Below are positions 6,566 through 13,951 of a stretch of DNA of 24,788 bases, piece after piece (the first letter of the stretch is position 1; the number at the start of each line of letters is the position of its first letter). Under the pieces are notes generated by a model that had not been told where the DNA came from, made no database searches, and was given only the letters and a program-made list of their open reading frames with translations. This DNA comes from a virus. Where the stretch lies: positions 1 to 24,788 of IMG/VR virus record IMGVR_UViG_3300014501_000071. One strand, given 5' to 3'. A program made the translations under genes and the position numbers.

Positions 6566-9172
6566 TCATAGCCCCGGGACCGTGTCTTCCAGGAACGCAG
6601 TCAGTGACTGCACATCGTTTTTCACATGCCCTCGCTTATCCGCGCCATGACGGTCCCGCACTGCTTTCCAGACCTTGCCCTTCCACTTTACCATGCTGAG
6701 TTTTCTCTCCTCGATCGTCCCACGGGTAATCATGTTGTGCACGTAGATCTTGGAGAACTCGCTGCTCGCCCTATCATGCCGGTGATCCACCTGGCTGTTG
6801 CGCCCGGCACTCCACGGCAGGTCGTACTTAACGAGGTGGTCGGCCATATACATGTCGCAGCCGTAGGCACCTGCATGAGAGGAGATAAACACCCGCAGCT
6901 CAGGGTCATCAGTGAACCTGGCAATAGCCTGGTCCTTTGCCCCGGCCGACATCCCCCCGTGGTACTGCACGCAGGGAATGGCCAGCTCAGCCTCGATAAT
7001 ATCCAGCATATTGCGCCACTGCGTGTAGATAAGCACCTTACTTTTACTATCAAAGTCCAAGATCAATTGTACTTTTCTCGTGAGTTCCGACAATTTGGCG
7101 GACTCCAAGGCGTCGTCGTAAAGACCGGCCTGCCACTTGCCATAGCAGTACCGCGAGCCTGCCTGACCCAGGGTGTCCTGGTAAAGGATGCCGGACTCAA
7201 CTGGCAGGTCGGGATGGTCAAGGAACAGCTCCATTGCCTGGTGAATAGACATGACCTTACCGACAGCGGTATCCATTGCCGTTCCCCCGGCGTAATGCGC
7301 GGCCAGGTCAAAACTGACGTTCCCTCGTATCCGCTGAAGGGCCTCGTACAACTCACTGGCCATGCCAAAGTAGGGACCAGCAGTCAGCACGTCCATGTCC
7401 ACATGCCAGATGTCCTCGGTAAAATCGGGAAGGTACGGCTTGACATCGGGATCAGCCCGCGCGGCCCGGAACCATGCCGGTGCCATAAGGTCATGCAGCA
7501 CCGGAGTGTTCTTGTACTTAGTGACCTGGCCATCATCCCGCCGGTCAACAAAGGCGCTGTCGAATACATGCGGCTGCCCGAGCACGCTCTTGTCAACCCA
7601 CTCCATGATGGAGTACAGCTCCTCGGGCCTGCCGTTCTCCATAGGCGTCCCGGTCAGGGCCAGCCTGTATTCAGGCCGCAGTGTCTTCTTGATCCTGACA
7701 GAACGCCCGGATCCAGCCCCGGCTATCTGCGTAGCCTCATCCAGGACCACCATGCCCGGGCGAATCCTCCGCACCTCGCGGACGTCATCAACGACATTCG
7801 GGTATCCGAGGATGACGTAGTCGGTATCAGATGTGATACTCGCGTACTGAGCCTCACGCTTAGCACGGGTGCCGTCGATCACCACGCACTGCGGCGCGGC
7901 GGGCAGCTCGGTAAATACCTTCTTGCGCTTCTTCATCTCGGTAGGCAGGTCGGTGAATTTGACAAGCGCGCGAGCCCACTGGAACTTCAGCGCGGGGGGC
8001 ACCACCACCATGCAAAGATCTATGTCCCCGCAGCCCAGCAGCTCCTCCGCGCAGGCAATGGCAACGGGGGTGTTGTGCGTGACAATGAAACCTCGGGTGA
8101 CATACAAATGATCCGGCGCGTCAACCAATATGCACACCGCGTCCTCTTCGTGAGAATACTCAATACTCTTAATGCAGCGCGCAGGAGGGTACTTTGACGG
8201 AACTATGTATTTACCCACCTTTCGGGACAGTCGGAACGGCGCCAGCTCGGGCGGCAGCTTAACGTTCACCCGCCAGGATGGTCTTCCCTGCTTACGTTCA
8301 CCTTTGTAGGTGTACCAGGTCCGTCGTGAGCCACTAACACGCGCCACACCGCCAAGAGACTGCGCGAGTTCGACAACACCATCACGCAATGTGGGCAATG
8401 TGGTGCTGAATTCTGTGCCACCAGTGTGCTGGGGTGTACCGTCTGCATCCATCAGACCTTGCAACAATGCCAGGCGGTTTTCAACCGACGCACGCAAGTA
8501 TTGCTCAGGGATGTTCTTGTTACCGATCACACCAAGACTGCGGAGCTGTCCTACAAGTCCGTGAATTGTGTACGCATAAGGACGCGTGTCAGTTCCGTGG
8601 TACGACACGTCGTACCCCGCAGTCGTAATTTGGTTAACAATTTCTGCATCGGCACTAGTGAAGCCCCCGCTGAGTGAAGTACCGTCCCCAAGCCACACAC
8701 CAAGAACATATGGATCAACCGGAAGAGCAGACGCGGGGGAGTACTGCACAGGCTTAGCCATAGGTATCTTCCAGCGCAGATTGCCTGAACCAGCGTGTGT
8801 CAAACTATCTTCCAATTCAGCAGTGGTCTTCACAACCCACTTACCTGCTTGCCGCCCACTAACACGTTGCACAGACCACAGATGTTCAGGTCCGGCGTAA
8901 GTCCAGCTACCGTCATTCATCGTGACCTTGAGAACACGACGATCCTTCTGAGGAAACACGCCAACAACACGCACAGCAGTCCCATCACTGCCTATAACCT
9001 CGTCACCCGGCACCAATTTACCAATGGGTGTCCAGCCGCGTGGCGTAAGCACAGGCTCAGAAACAGGTTGCAACTTGCCGGTGCCCATGTCCATCGCGGC
9101 AAGCATAAGGCCGCGCCCGAGGAACTTATCGACAGCGCGGTCCTGATACGGATGCAATCTTTTAGTTATCAC
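6566..9172 (-). CDS. SNF2/DEAD-like superfamily 2 helicase, intein-containing
   Basis: 868 residues from GTG at 9172; an in-frame TGA directly before it rules out an earlier start. Host motifs: LHPYQDRAVDKFL (Q-motif-like, 6-18), Walker A GTGK/T split by an intein (residues 30-33 and 368), Walker B VVLDEAT (476-481), motif III LALTGTP, a second RecA-like domain with VLIYTQWRNMLDIIE, and motif VI QVDHRHDRAS (794-803). These mark an ATP-driven DNA translocase of the SNF2/helicase-like type, common in actinophage replication modules. Without the intein it would be 534 residues. There is no recognisable ribosome binding site, but a promoter-like pair sits just upstream. The partner genes are the primase and the RepA-like ATPase. 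It could remodel forks or load replication proteins; the specific role is inferred. Confidence 0.93.
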   Translation of the reverse strand: MITKRLHPYQDRAVDKFLGRGLMLAAMDMGTGKLQPVSEPVLTPRGWTPIGKLVPGDEVIGSDGTAVRVVGVFPQKDRRVLKVTMNDGSWTYAGPEHLWSVQRVSGRQAGKWVVKTTAELEDSLTHAGSGNLRWKIPMAKPVQYSPASALPVDPYVLGVWLGDGTSLSGGFTSADAEIVNQITTAGYDVSYHGTDTRPYAYTIHGLVGQLRSLGVIGNKNIPEQYLRASVENRLALLQGLMDADGTPQHTGGTEFSTTLPTLRDGVVELAQSLGGVARVSGSRRTWYTYKGERKQGRPSWRVNVKLPPELAPFRLSRKVGKYIVPSKYPPARCIKSIEYSHEEDAVCILVDAPDHLYVTRGFIVTHNTPVAIACAEELLGCGDIDLCMVVVPPALKFQWARALVKFTDLPTEMKKRKKVFTELPAAPQCVVIDGTRAKREAQYASITSDTDYVILGYPNVVDDVREVRRIRPGMVVLDEATQIAGAGSGRSVRIKKTLRPEYRLALTGTPMENGRPEELYSIMEWVDKSVLGQPHVFDSAFVDRRDDGQVTKYKNTPVLHDLMAPAWFRAARADPDVKPYLPDFTEDIWHVDMDVLTAGPYFGMASELYEALQRIRGNVSFDLAAHYAGGTAMDTAVGKVMSIHQAMELFLDHPDLPVESGILYQDTLGQAGSRYCYGKWQAGLYDDALESAKLSELTRKVQLILDFDSKSKVLIYTQWRNMLDIIEAELAIPCVQYHGGMSAGAKDQAIARFTDDPELRVFISSHAGAYGCDMYMADHLVKYDLPWSAGRNSQVDHRHDRASSEFSKIYVHNMITRGTIEERKLSMVKWKGKVWKAVRDRHGADKRGHVKNDVQSLTAFLEDTVPGL
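8072..9073 (-). other. Class 3-type LAGLIDADG intein in helicase Walker A
   Basis: A 334-residue in-frame insertion splits GTGK/T of the helicase. It starts with Leu34 of the precursor (LQPVSEPVLTPRGW), not Cys or Ser, and ends VTHN followed by Thr. It carries the three residues that define class 3 inteins: Trp99 in block B (PEHLW), Cys347 in block F (AVCILVD) and Thr365 in block G (VTHN). In that class the block F Cys starts splicing in place of residue 1. Two LAGLIDADG motifs, YVLGVWLGDG (about 155-164) and LLQGLMDADG (about 236-245), mark a single-chain homing endonuclease with acidic catalytic residues in place. Confidence 0.92.
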
Positions 9173-9179
9173 TCAGTGA

Positions 9180-9208
9180 ACTATAGCCGGGCTGTTAGTC
9201 TCAGTCAC
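9180..9208 (-). promoter_or_regulatory. Candidate promoter for a leaderless helicase transcript
   Basis: On the minus strand GTGACT (9203-9208) is followed after 17 bases by TATAGT (9180-9185), and the GTG start of the helicase lies seven bases further on. TATAGT fits the actinobacterial -10 consensus TANNNT and GTGACT shares TGAC with the -35 consensus. Transcription would begin at or next to the start codon, which would explain the absence of a ribosome binding site. Pattern match only. Confidence 0.4.
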
Positions 9209-9302
9209 TGTGAAACACCACGTCAGATCCGAAAGGCTGCCCGAACAGCAGGCGATTGATAACACGTCCGCGAAAGTACGCAGCAATGCCTTCCTCAGTC
9301 AT
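9201..9302 (-). CDS. Possible very small protein, 33 residues
   Basis: ATG at 9302, five bases past the primase stop, opens 33 codons (MTEEGIAAYFRGRVINRLL to VVFHSD). GATGAGG just upstream could serve as a ribosome binding site but is close to the ATG. The peptide has a plausible amphipathic helix. It fills most of the 135-base gap between the primase and the helicase, in an array where gaps are otherwise tiny, which favours a real gene. It may equally be the space needed for the helicase promoter. No family recognised. Confidence 0.4.
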   Translation of the reverse strand: MTEEGIAAYFRGRVINRLLFGQPFGSDVVFHSD

Positions 9303-9306
9303 GGCC

Positions 9307-10275
9307 TCATCGACGTACCGGAGAAGACCACTCACCGACCCAGCGGACGAGGGAGATGGCGTGCTCGACTCCCCAGATGATTGCACTGTCGTCCAGCTCC
9401 CCGGGATCCTTTGGCGCTGAAGCATCGAAATCGTGGAGGGCAACCGCATCGTAATTGAACGTGGCAAGCCGAGTGGCGAAGCGTGTCCCCCTGACCCGGC
9501 GCTCCACTGAAGATAGTCCCCGAACGCCCGCAAGATCGTTATCAAGAGCGAGGACCACTCGCCGTCTGCTCGACGCAAGGGCAGACAACTGCGCTTCAGA
9601 CACCGCCGCTCCGAAAGTAGCGCACCCGCCCAGGAGTCCGGCAGTTCTGATGCAAGCTGCGTCAACAGGAGCCTCGGCAACGACGAGGACATCTCCAGCG
9701 CTTGCAAGACCAAAGACTGCCTCAGACTTACGGACGCTGCGGGGCCTGTTTCTCTCGTATCCTCCTGCACCCTTTTCCTGCCACCCCCGCAATTCGCCTG
9801 TGTCCGGATCCCTTATCGGGAAAATCCAGTAGTGGTGTTCCGGATCCCATAGTACACCCAGGCTGCGGCACGCCTCCAGGCTCACGCAGCGCTCGTCCAG
9901 TGCAGACTGCGGCGGGTCGGTGAACAACGCCAGGCTGGCCTCATTGAGCTGCGCCGTGGTGTCCGTGTTCCTGCCCGCTACGAGAAGCGGGCTGACGTAC
10001 TCGCGGAAGCGCTCTGTGCGGACGTGCTTCATGCACCAGCGGGCGGCCTCGCCCAGGCCCATGCCGGTCAGCACCGACACCAGGCGCGGGAACTTTCCCC
10101 GCTCACCGCAGCTAAAGCAGAAGAAGACCCCGGTCCTGACGTTGACCGAGAAGTTGCCAAGGCGCTGGTCGTCGTGGAACGGGCACAGCATCTCAGCCTC
10201 ATCGTCCCTCGGCCGGTACTCGATATTCAGCTCAGCCAGGGCCGACAGCACATCACCGGGCGCAGTCTTATTCAC
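9307..10275 (-). CDS. DnaG-type DNA primase
   Basis: 322 residues from GTG at 10275, coupled to the upstream gene by GTGA. The N-terminal CHC2-type zinc finger is complete: C31-P-F-H34 and C53-F-S-C56 in CPFHDDQRLGNFSV...GVFFCFSCGERG. A Toprim fold follows, with VLVVAEAPVDAA (E201, D205) and VVLALDNDLAG (D245, D247), the acidic residues that bind the catalytic metals. The length is short compared with bacterial DnaG (about 600) because the C-terminal helicase-binding domain is missing, as in many phage primases. It would synthesise RNA primers for lagging-strand replication, working with the RepA/DnaB-type ATPase two genes upstream. It might also be partly a Toprim-only regulator, but the zinc finger favours primase. 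Confidence 0.9.
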   Translation of the reverse strand: MNKTAPGDVLSALAELNIEYRPRDDEAEMLCPFHDDQRLGNFSVNVRTGVFFCFSCGERGKFPRLVSVLTGMGLGEAARWCMKHVRTERFREYVSPLLVAGRNTDTTAQLNEASLALFTDPPQSALDERCVSLEACRSLGVLWDPEHHYWIFPIRDPDTGELRGWQEKGAGGYERNRPRSVRKSEAVFGLASAGDVLVVAEAPVDAACIRTAGLLGGCATFGAAVSEAQLSALASSRRRVVLALDNDLAGVRGLSSVERRVRGTRFATRLATFNYDAVALHDFDASAPKDPGELDDSAIIWGVEHAISLVRWVGEWSSPVRR

Positions 10276-10496
10276 CGCTTAACTCGCTTGATGCCGCCGA
10301 AGACCTTCTCTGCCAGGTCGGGGTTGGCTTTCAGTACGAGAGGTACCAGCACTGCTTCCAACGGCTTACCAGCGACATCAGCCTCATCCAGGCAGTACCA
10401 GAAGGTGTGCTCTGCCATCTCAAAGAACACAGTGAAGCGGCCAGCACCTGATGGGTATGCGTTTCTGATTTTAATGTTGTTACTGGGCGTGTTCAT
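10272..10496 (-). CDS. Small hypothetical protein, 74 residues
   Basis: 74 residues from ATG at 10496 with AGAGGA about ten bases upstream, coupled to the primase gene by GTGA. It begins MNTPSNNIKIRNAYPSG, then has beta-like GRFTVFFEMAEHTFWYCL, and ends with a basic helix (NPDLAEKVFGGIKRVKR). The basic tail could contact DNA or RNA. It lies between the helicase ATPase and the primase and may help them, but nothing in the sequence identifies the function. Confidence 0.75.
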   Translation of the reverse strand: MNTPSNNIKIRNAYPSGAGRFTVFFEMAEHTFWYCLDEADVAGKPLEAVLVPLVLKANPDLAEKVFGGIKRVKR

Positions 10497-10515
10497 ATTA
10501 ACTAATCCTCTCTCC

Positions 10516-12030
10516 TCATCGTCTCACCTTTTTGATTTTACGGATATTAGCTCTGGCCAGAAGACTACCCGAGACCGAGGTTCGGGCACCCCGGCCCCTA
10601 CGGGGGGGTCCGGAAGGTGGTGCAGCGCCCGAACTACCTGAAGTTCGGGCAGAGTTAGTGTGAGTTCGGGCATCCGCCGGAACGAACCAGTGCTTGGCTT
10701 CAGTTTTCCTTGTAGACGGGGTGTTCTCGACCTTGCCTAGTTCGTGCAGCGCCTCAAGTCGTCGCCGCAACGTTGTAACATCGGGGGTAAAGCTGAATTT
10801 CTTAATATGATTAAGGATATCCAGGGTGGAGCACCCCTCGTTTTCCCTGATATATTTAAGCATTATGAATTCATAACCGCTGTCCTGGACAGGTGAGGCG
10901 TCCGCCCGAACTATCACGCACGAGCTGCTCTTCACCCCGAGAATGACGTCCTCCAGCTTCAGCTCCATGTCGTCCATCTGGCGTGCGTCCTTGCGCTTCG
11001 AGCATTTCAGCGTGATGTCTGTGTGCGGGCCGTCCTCGGTGGAGGCGATGTACTCGGCATCCACGGCGGCGAAGTTGGCCGACGATCCTCGGGTGCGGCT
11101 CTTGTCGTAGCCGGTGTGGTGGATCACCAGGACCGTGGTCTTCGACTCGTCCCGCATCCGGTAGAGCGCGTCGATAAACTTGCCCATGTCCGTGGCTGAG
11201 TTCTCCTCCAGCCCTACGGTGGACCGTGCCTGGGTGTCGATGATGACGAAGTCATACTCGTCGTCTCTCAGGAGCGCTGAGAGCCGCGCGACGTGCGGTG
11301 CATTGGCGAACTGCACCGGGGCCATCAGGAAGGTCAGCGCGCCTGATTCCAGCGCGGTATCAAAGCGCTGCTGCCATGCGCCCACGCGGGTCTTCATGCC
11401 GAATGCGCCCTCGGCCGCGATGTACAGCACCTTGCCCTGCTTAACCTCATGATCAAGCCAGGGCCTGCCGCTGGCTATGCACATCGCCCAGTCCGCCGCG
11501 ATGAATGACTTGCCGGATCCGGAGAAGCCGCCGAGCACGCTGACGGTATTTACGTCCAGGATGCCCTCGATAAGCGGCTCCGGGTCGGGCAGGGTATGCA
11601 GCTCGGTGGCGTCAAGCTGAGCCGGGAAGCCGTCACCGGCTGGCAGGTTCGCCCCGCGCTCCGACCACCTGATCAGCGCTGCCGCTGCCTGCTCGTACTC
11701 GCCCCGGTCGTGCAGGTCCAGCGTCTGGTTAAGTACCTTGAACAACTCGACGGCCAGGATGTCCTTCCCGGCCTCTTCGACTAGCGCCGCCAGCGGGGTA
11801 TTGTCACCCTTGACGAACTTGAATACGTCGGCGGGGAAGTTCTTGCGGAAAGCCGTGGCGGTAGGCGCCGCCTGATGCCTCTCGTAATAACCCTCGATCC
11901 ACCGCCAGGCCCGGTAGTTCAGGTCGGTAACATCGGTGGTGAAGATCTCGCGGACGGCAAGAACCTTCTCGTATTCATTGTCTGCTGAGTCAATTACCTG
12001 CTGGATAAGCAGGCGGGCTATGTCAGCCAA
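10516..12030 (-). CDS. RepA/DnaB-type replicative helicase ATPase (AAA_25-like)
   Basis: 504 residues from TTG at 12030, two bases after the upstream stop; no strong ribosome binding site is visible, so expression probably depends on translational coupling. Residues 1-130 are helical, like a DnaB N-terminal domain. The RecA-type ATPase core shows Walker A GGFSGSGKS (167-175), the AAEGAFG segment (206-212), Walker B FVIIDT (261-266), the VIHHTG sensor (302-307) and SSANFAAVDAE with an arginine just before (R314). Residues about 388-435 form a winged helix (YIRENEGCSTLDILNHIKK). The last 50 residues are Arg/Ser/Gly/Pro-rich and probably disordered, containing ARTxx repeats. This architecture is that of phage RepA-like/DnaB-like helicases, which would unwind the fork for the polymerase. 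Confidence 0.88.
   Translation of the reverse strand: MADIARLLIQQVIDSADNEYEKVLAVREIFTTDVTDLNYRAWRWIEGYYERHQAAPTATAFRKNFPADVFKFVKGDNTPLAALVEEAGKDILAVELFKVLNQTLDLHDRGEYEQAAAALIRWSERGANLPAGDGFPAQLDATELHTLPDPEPLIEGILDVNTVSVLGGFSGSGKSFIAADWAMCIASGRPWLDHEVKQGKVLYIAAEGAFGMKTRVGAWQQRFDTALESGALTFLMAPVQFANAPHVARLSALLRDDEYDFVIIDTQARSTVGLEENSATDMGKFIDALYRMRDESKTTVLVIHHTGYDKSRTRGSSANFAAVDAEYIASTEDGPHTDITLKCSKRKDARQMDDMELKLEDVILGVKSSSCVIVRADASPVQDSGYEFIMLKYIRENEGCSTLDILNHIKKFSFTPDVTTLRRRLEALHELGKVENTPSTRKTEAKHWFVPADARTHTNSARTSGSSGAAPPSGPPRRGRGARTSVSGSLLARANIRKIKKVRR
10578..10671. repeat. Clustered GTTCGGGC repeats with a 9-bp inverted pair
   Basis: The octamer GTTCGGGC occurs three times on the plus strand (near 10580, 10643-10650 and 10664-10671). 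A reversed copy at 10627-10634 forms a perfect 9-bp inverted repeat with the second (GCCCGAACT, six bases, AGTTCGGGC; 10627-10650). A fifth, reversed copy lies at 10904-10913. All lie in the 3' part of the RepA-like gene, where they encode Ala-Arg-Thr repeats in the disordered tail. They may simply reflect that repeat. Confidence 0.45.
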
Positions 12031-12032
12031 CG

Positions 12033-12584
12033 TCAGAATCCAAGTTGATCCACATTATTAATCAGTCTCCCCCTCGGGCCGTACATAAGCTGATGATCCG
12101 GGAACGGATCGTAGACCCTGATTATATCCGGCCGGTAAGATAGCTGCCTGCCCAGCAATTCAGGGGTGGTGGCGTATACGTTATTGACCGGCAGCTCCTG
12201 CTCTGCCAGCCACTCCTCCAGTGCCTTAGCGAATTCTTTCGGGCCGAGAAAGGTAATGATGTCGAGCTGATAAGACATATGCCAGGTTACTTTCCATACC
12301 GCAGCGGCCATCGGCTGGCTGATATGCCAGAGACGGATGGCGTCGGCGTACCTGCCCCGGTCCATGTACTTCTGGAATTGCTTATCAAGCTTCTCGTCAA
12401 TAAACATCAGCGCACCTTCCGCCACCAGGGCAAGGTGGGGTACTATCTCGGCCGAGAGGTCATTGCCTTTCATGTCCTTATGGTATTCTGTCTGTACGGC
12501 GGCATCGCTTAACGCCCCCTCCTCGTAAGGCGGGCCGCTGAAGGCCCCGGGATGTAGCTTTATGCTTTTCCCCGGGGCCTTCAT
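12033..12584 (-). CDS. Hypothetical protein, start codon in a hairpin
   Basis: 183 residues from ATG at 12584, preceded by CAGGAAG at a good distance. The first 35 residues (KAPGKSIKLHPGAFSGPPYEEGAL) look extended. A helical middle (NDLSAEIVPHLALVAEGALMFIDEKLDKQFQKYM) follows, then a segment with alternating strands and helices (DIITFLGPKEFAKALEEWLAEQ, VYATTPELLGRQLSY, IIRVYDPFPDHQLMY) that might be a Rossmann-like fold. No catalytic motif could be assigned. It lies directly upstream of the replicative helicase and is separated from it by only two bases. The message around its start can form a 13-bp hairpin. Function unknown. Confidence 0.8.
   Translation of the reverse strand: MKAPGKSIKLHPGAFSGPPYEEGALSDAAVQTEYHKDMKGNDLSAEIVPHLALVAEGALMFIDEKLDKQFQKYMDRGRYADAIRLWHISQPMAAAVWKVTWHMSYQLDIITFLGPKEFAKALEEWLAEQELPVNNVYATTPELLGRQLSYRPDIIRVYDPFPDHQLMYGPRGRLINNVDQLGF
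12539..12583 (-). promoter_or_regulatory. 13-bp perfect inverted repeat over a start codon
   Basis: On the minus strand TGAAGGCCCCGGG (12571-12583) and CCCGGGGCCTTCA (12539-12551) form a perfect 13-bp GC-rich stem with a 19-base AU-rich loop. The stem begins at the second base of the ATG at 12584, leaving the ribosome binding site free. No run of T follows on either strand, so it does not look like an intrinsic terminator. A translational control element is the more likely reading. Confidence 0.6.
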
Positions 12585-12600
12585 TTACTTCCTGGTCAGC

Positions 12601-12786
12601 TCACTCCACCGTCAGGTACGTCAGGTAAGCCCGGATGGTGAACTCCTTGGCCAGCCGCTCGGTGAACTCCAGGTTATCCACCTGCTTGTCCACCGCCTTG
12701 ATCAGCTCAAAGATCTCCGCGTCGGGCAACTGGCAGATAGCCGTGACCAGGTCCGGCTGATTCACCCAGACATTAACCGAACTCAA
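12601..12786 (-). CDS. Small hypothetical protein, about 61 residues
   Basis: I start this at TTG 12786, because GAGGAG lies about seven bases upstream inside the end of the previous gene. A TTG at 12792 would be too close to that site, and a GTG at 12765 lacks one. The protein reads MSSVNVWVNQPDLVTAICQL and continues with a charged helix (EIFELIKAVDKQVDNLEFTERLAKEF). It is acidic overall and probably all-helical. It overlaps the 320-residue gene by 14 bases and precedes the hairpin-start gene. No family recognised. Confidence 0.65.
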   Translation of the reverse strand: MSSVNVWVNQPDLVTAICQLPDAEIFELIKAVDKQVDNLEFTERLAKEFTIRAYLTYLTVE

Positions 12787-13735
12787 GGCCAAGCTCCTCG
12801 CACTGGGCAGCGGTCAGCCAGACGACGTCGTACCCGGCCGGTGGCTTTCCGCGCCCGCGCCTCCGGTACTCGTCGTCCTTGACGTAGAACGCCTGCTCAT
12901 CCTTGTGCGGGTCGGGCTGCGCCGGGGTGCCGTCACTGCGGGGGCGCCCACGGCCAGACCCGGCCGCAGGTGCCTTCGGCTCATCGAGTACCGGGGTAAC
13001 GGCTATCTGAAGTCCGGCGGCCTTGGCCGCATTGAACAGGTGAATCGAGATCCGGGCGTCAACGAACGCGGCCAGCTCCGGGATCGTGACGGGGAAGCCC
13101 TTGCCCAGCCCGGGAAGATCCTTGGTTACCTCCGCCGAGACTTCATCATTAACGGCCACGCCGTTTTCCAGCGCGTCCAGGACTGCGGGACTGACAGCAG
13201 GCTGAGTACGTGCCCGGCCACGACGTCGCGGCTCTGAGGGCTCTTCTGCGGGCTTGGGCTCTTCCGGTGCGGCAGCACGCCGGGAACGACGTCCTGCGCG
13301 GGGAGCTTGCGGCTCCGGGTCGGCAGGGGTGTCTTCCGGCCCCTCGGAGAACTCCAGGTCATCCAGGCCGTCCGTCAGGTCCTTGACCGGGACGCCCAGC
13401 TCGGTTGCCAGGGTCAGCAGGTCGCGGCACTCCTGGTCGCCGTCCTCGCCCCAGAGAAGCACGAGCGTCACCTTGCCGACACTGTCATCGGCCACGGCAT
13501 CGCGCAGCGCCACAGCCATGTCCGTGACCTGCTCGACAGCGTCCGGAGCGTCACTGAACTCCCCGCTGATCCAGTTCCAGACCGTCATCAGGCCCTTTTT
13601 CGACCGCCCGATCTTCTCCGGGATGACCAGGTACTCGATTTCCTGCGGGATGAAGTTGCTCAGCAGGCCATCGGTGTTGGCCTGGGTGCTGAGTCCCGGT
13701 CCTGCGAACAGGAATACCTCGGGCTTGTCTGCCAT
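12773..13735 (-). CDS. Hypothetical protein with two domains and charged linkers
   Basis: 320 residues from ATG at 13735, with a very strong ribosome binding site (AGGAGGG, seven bases upstream). Residues 1-135 look like an alpha/beta domain (EVFLFAGPGLSTQANTDGLL, EYLVIPEKIGRSKKGL, KVTLVLLWGEDGDQECRDLL), perhaps a Rossmann-like nucleotide-binding fold. A linker rich in Pro, Arg and Glu (about 135-180) resembles the linker of the probable SSB. A second region (180-250, with NAAKAAGLQIAV) follows, then a Gly/Arg/Pro-rich segment and a C-terminal piece with YDVVWLTAAQCEELGLEFG. I do not recognise the family. Strong initiation and a preceding gap suggest it is well expressed. Confidence 0.8.
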   Translation of the reverse strand: MADKPEVFLFAGPGLSTQANTDGLLSNFIPQEIEYLVIPEKIGRSKKGLMTVWNWISGEFSDAPDAVEQVTDMAVALRDAVADDSVGKVTLVLLWGEDGDQECRDLLTLATELGVPVKDLTDGLDDLEFSEGPEDTPADPEPQAPRAGRRSRRAAAPEEPKPAEEPSEPRRRGRARTQPAVSPAVLDALENGVAVNDEVSAEVTKDLPGLGKGFPVTIPELAAFVDARISIHLFNAAKAAGLQIAVTPVLDEPKAPAAGSGRGRPRSDGTPAQPDPHKDEQAFYVKDDEYRRRGRGKPPAGYDVVWLTAAQCEELGLEFG

Positions 13736-13778
13736 GTGGTGACCCTCCTAGAGTCTGGTTACGTCTCGTGCGAGTGTA

Positions 13779-13946
13779 TCACCCGGCCTTAATCTGCGCT
13801 TCCAGCTCTGCCACCGTGCGCTTGTACTCTTCCAGCGCGTGCGGGCGGGGGTGCTGGCACTGCTCTTCCGTTTGCAGGTTCAGCCGTGCCTGCTTCAGCC
13901 GTGCCTGCACGCCGGGAATACGCTGCTGTGCCGGTTCAGTCTTCAT
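13779..13946 (-). CDS. Small coiled-coil protein, 55 residues
   Basis: An open frame of 55 codons from ATG at 13946. AGGTGAG lies eight bases upstream across a run of A. It reads MKTEPAQQRIPGVQARLKQA and ends with YKRTVAELEAQIKAG. Heptad-like spacing of Leu and Val suggests a short coiled coil. The codons QARLK-QARLN come from a perfect 15-bp tandem repeat. It follows the membrane protein gene closely (stop at 13952) and is followed by a 43-base gap and a strong start. Likely real because of its position and start context; function unknown. Confidence 0.7.
   Translation of the reverse strand: MKTEPAQQRIPGVQARLKQARLNLQTEEQCQHPRPHALEEYKRTVAELEAQIKAG
13879..13908. repeat. Perfect 15-bp tandem repeat inside a small gene
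   Basis: The 15-base unit TTCAGCCGTGCCTGC occurs twice in a row on the plus strand (13879-13893 and 13894-13908). It adds one in-frame copy of five residues to the predicted coiled coil of the 55-residue protein, so copy number could change without shifting the frame. Confidence 0.85.
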
Positions 13947-13951
13947 TTTTT

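Noticed and set aside
6626-8197. Long plus-strand open frame of 523 codons
   Set aside because: It lies antisense to the helicase, whose motifs are clear; it has no motif of its own and reflects GC-rich codon usage on the other strand.
10585-10625. Hairpin-like run of C and G near 10590-10612
   Set aside because: It lies within the coding tail of the helicase gene and lacks a T run, so it is not supported as a terminator.
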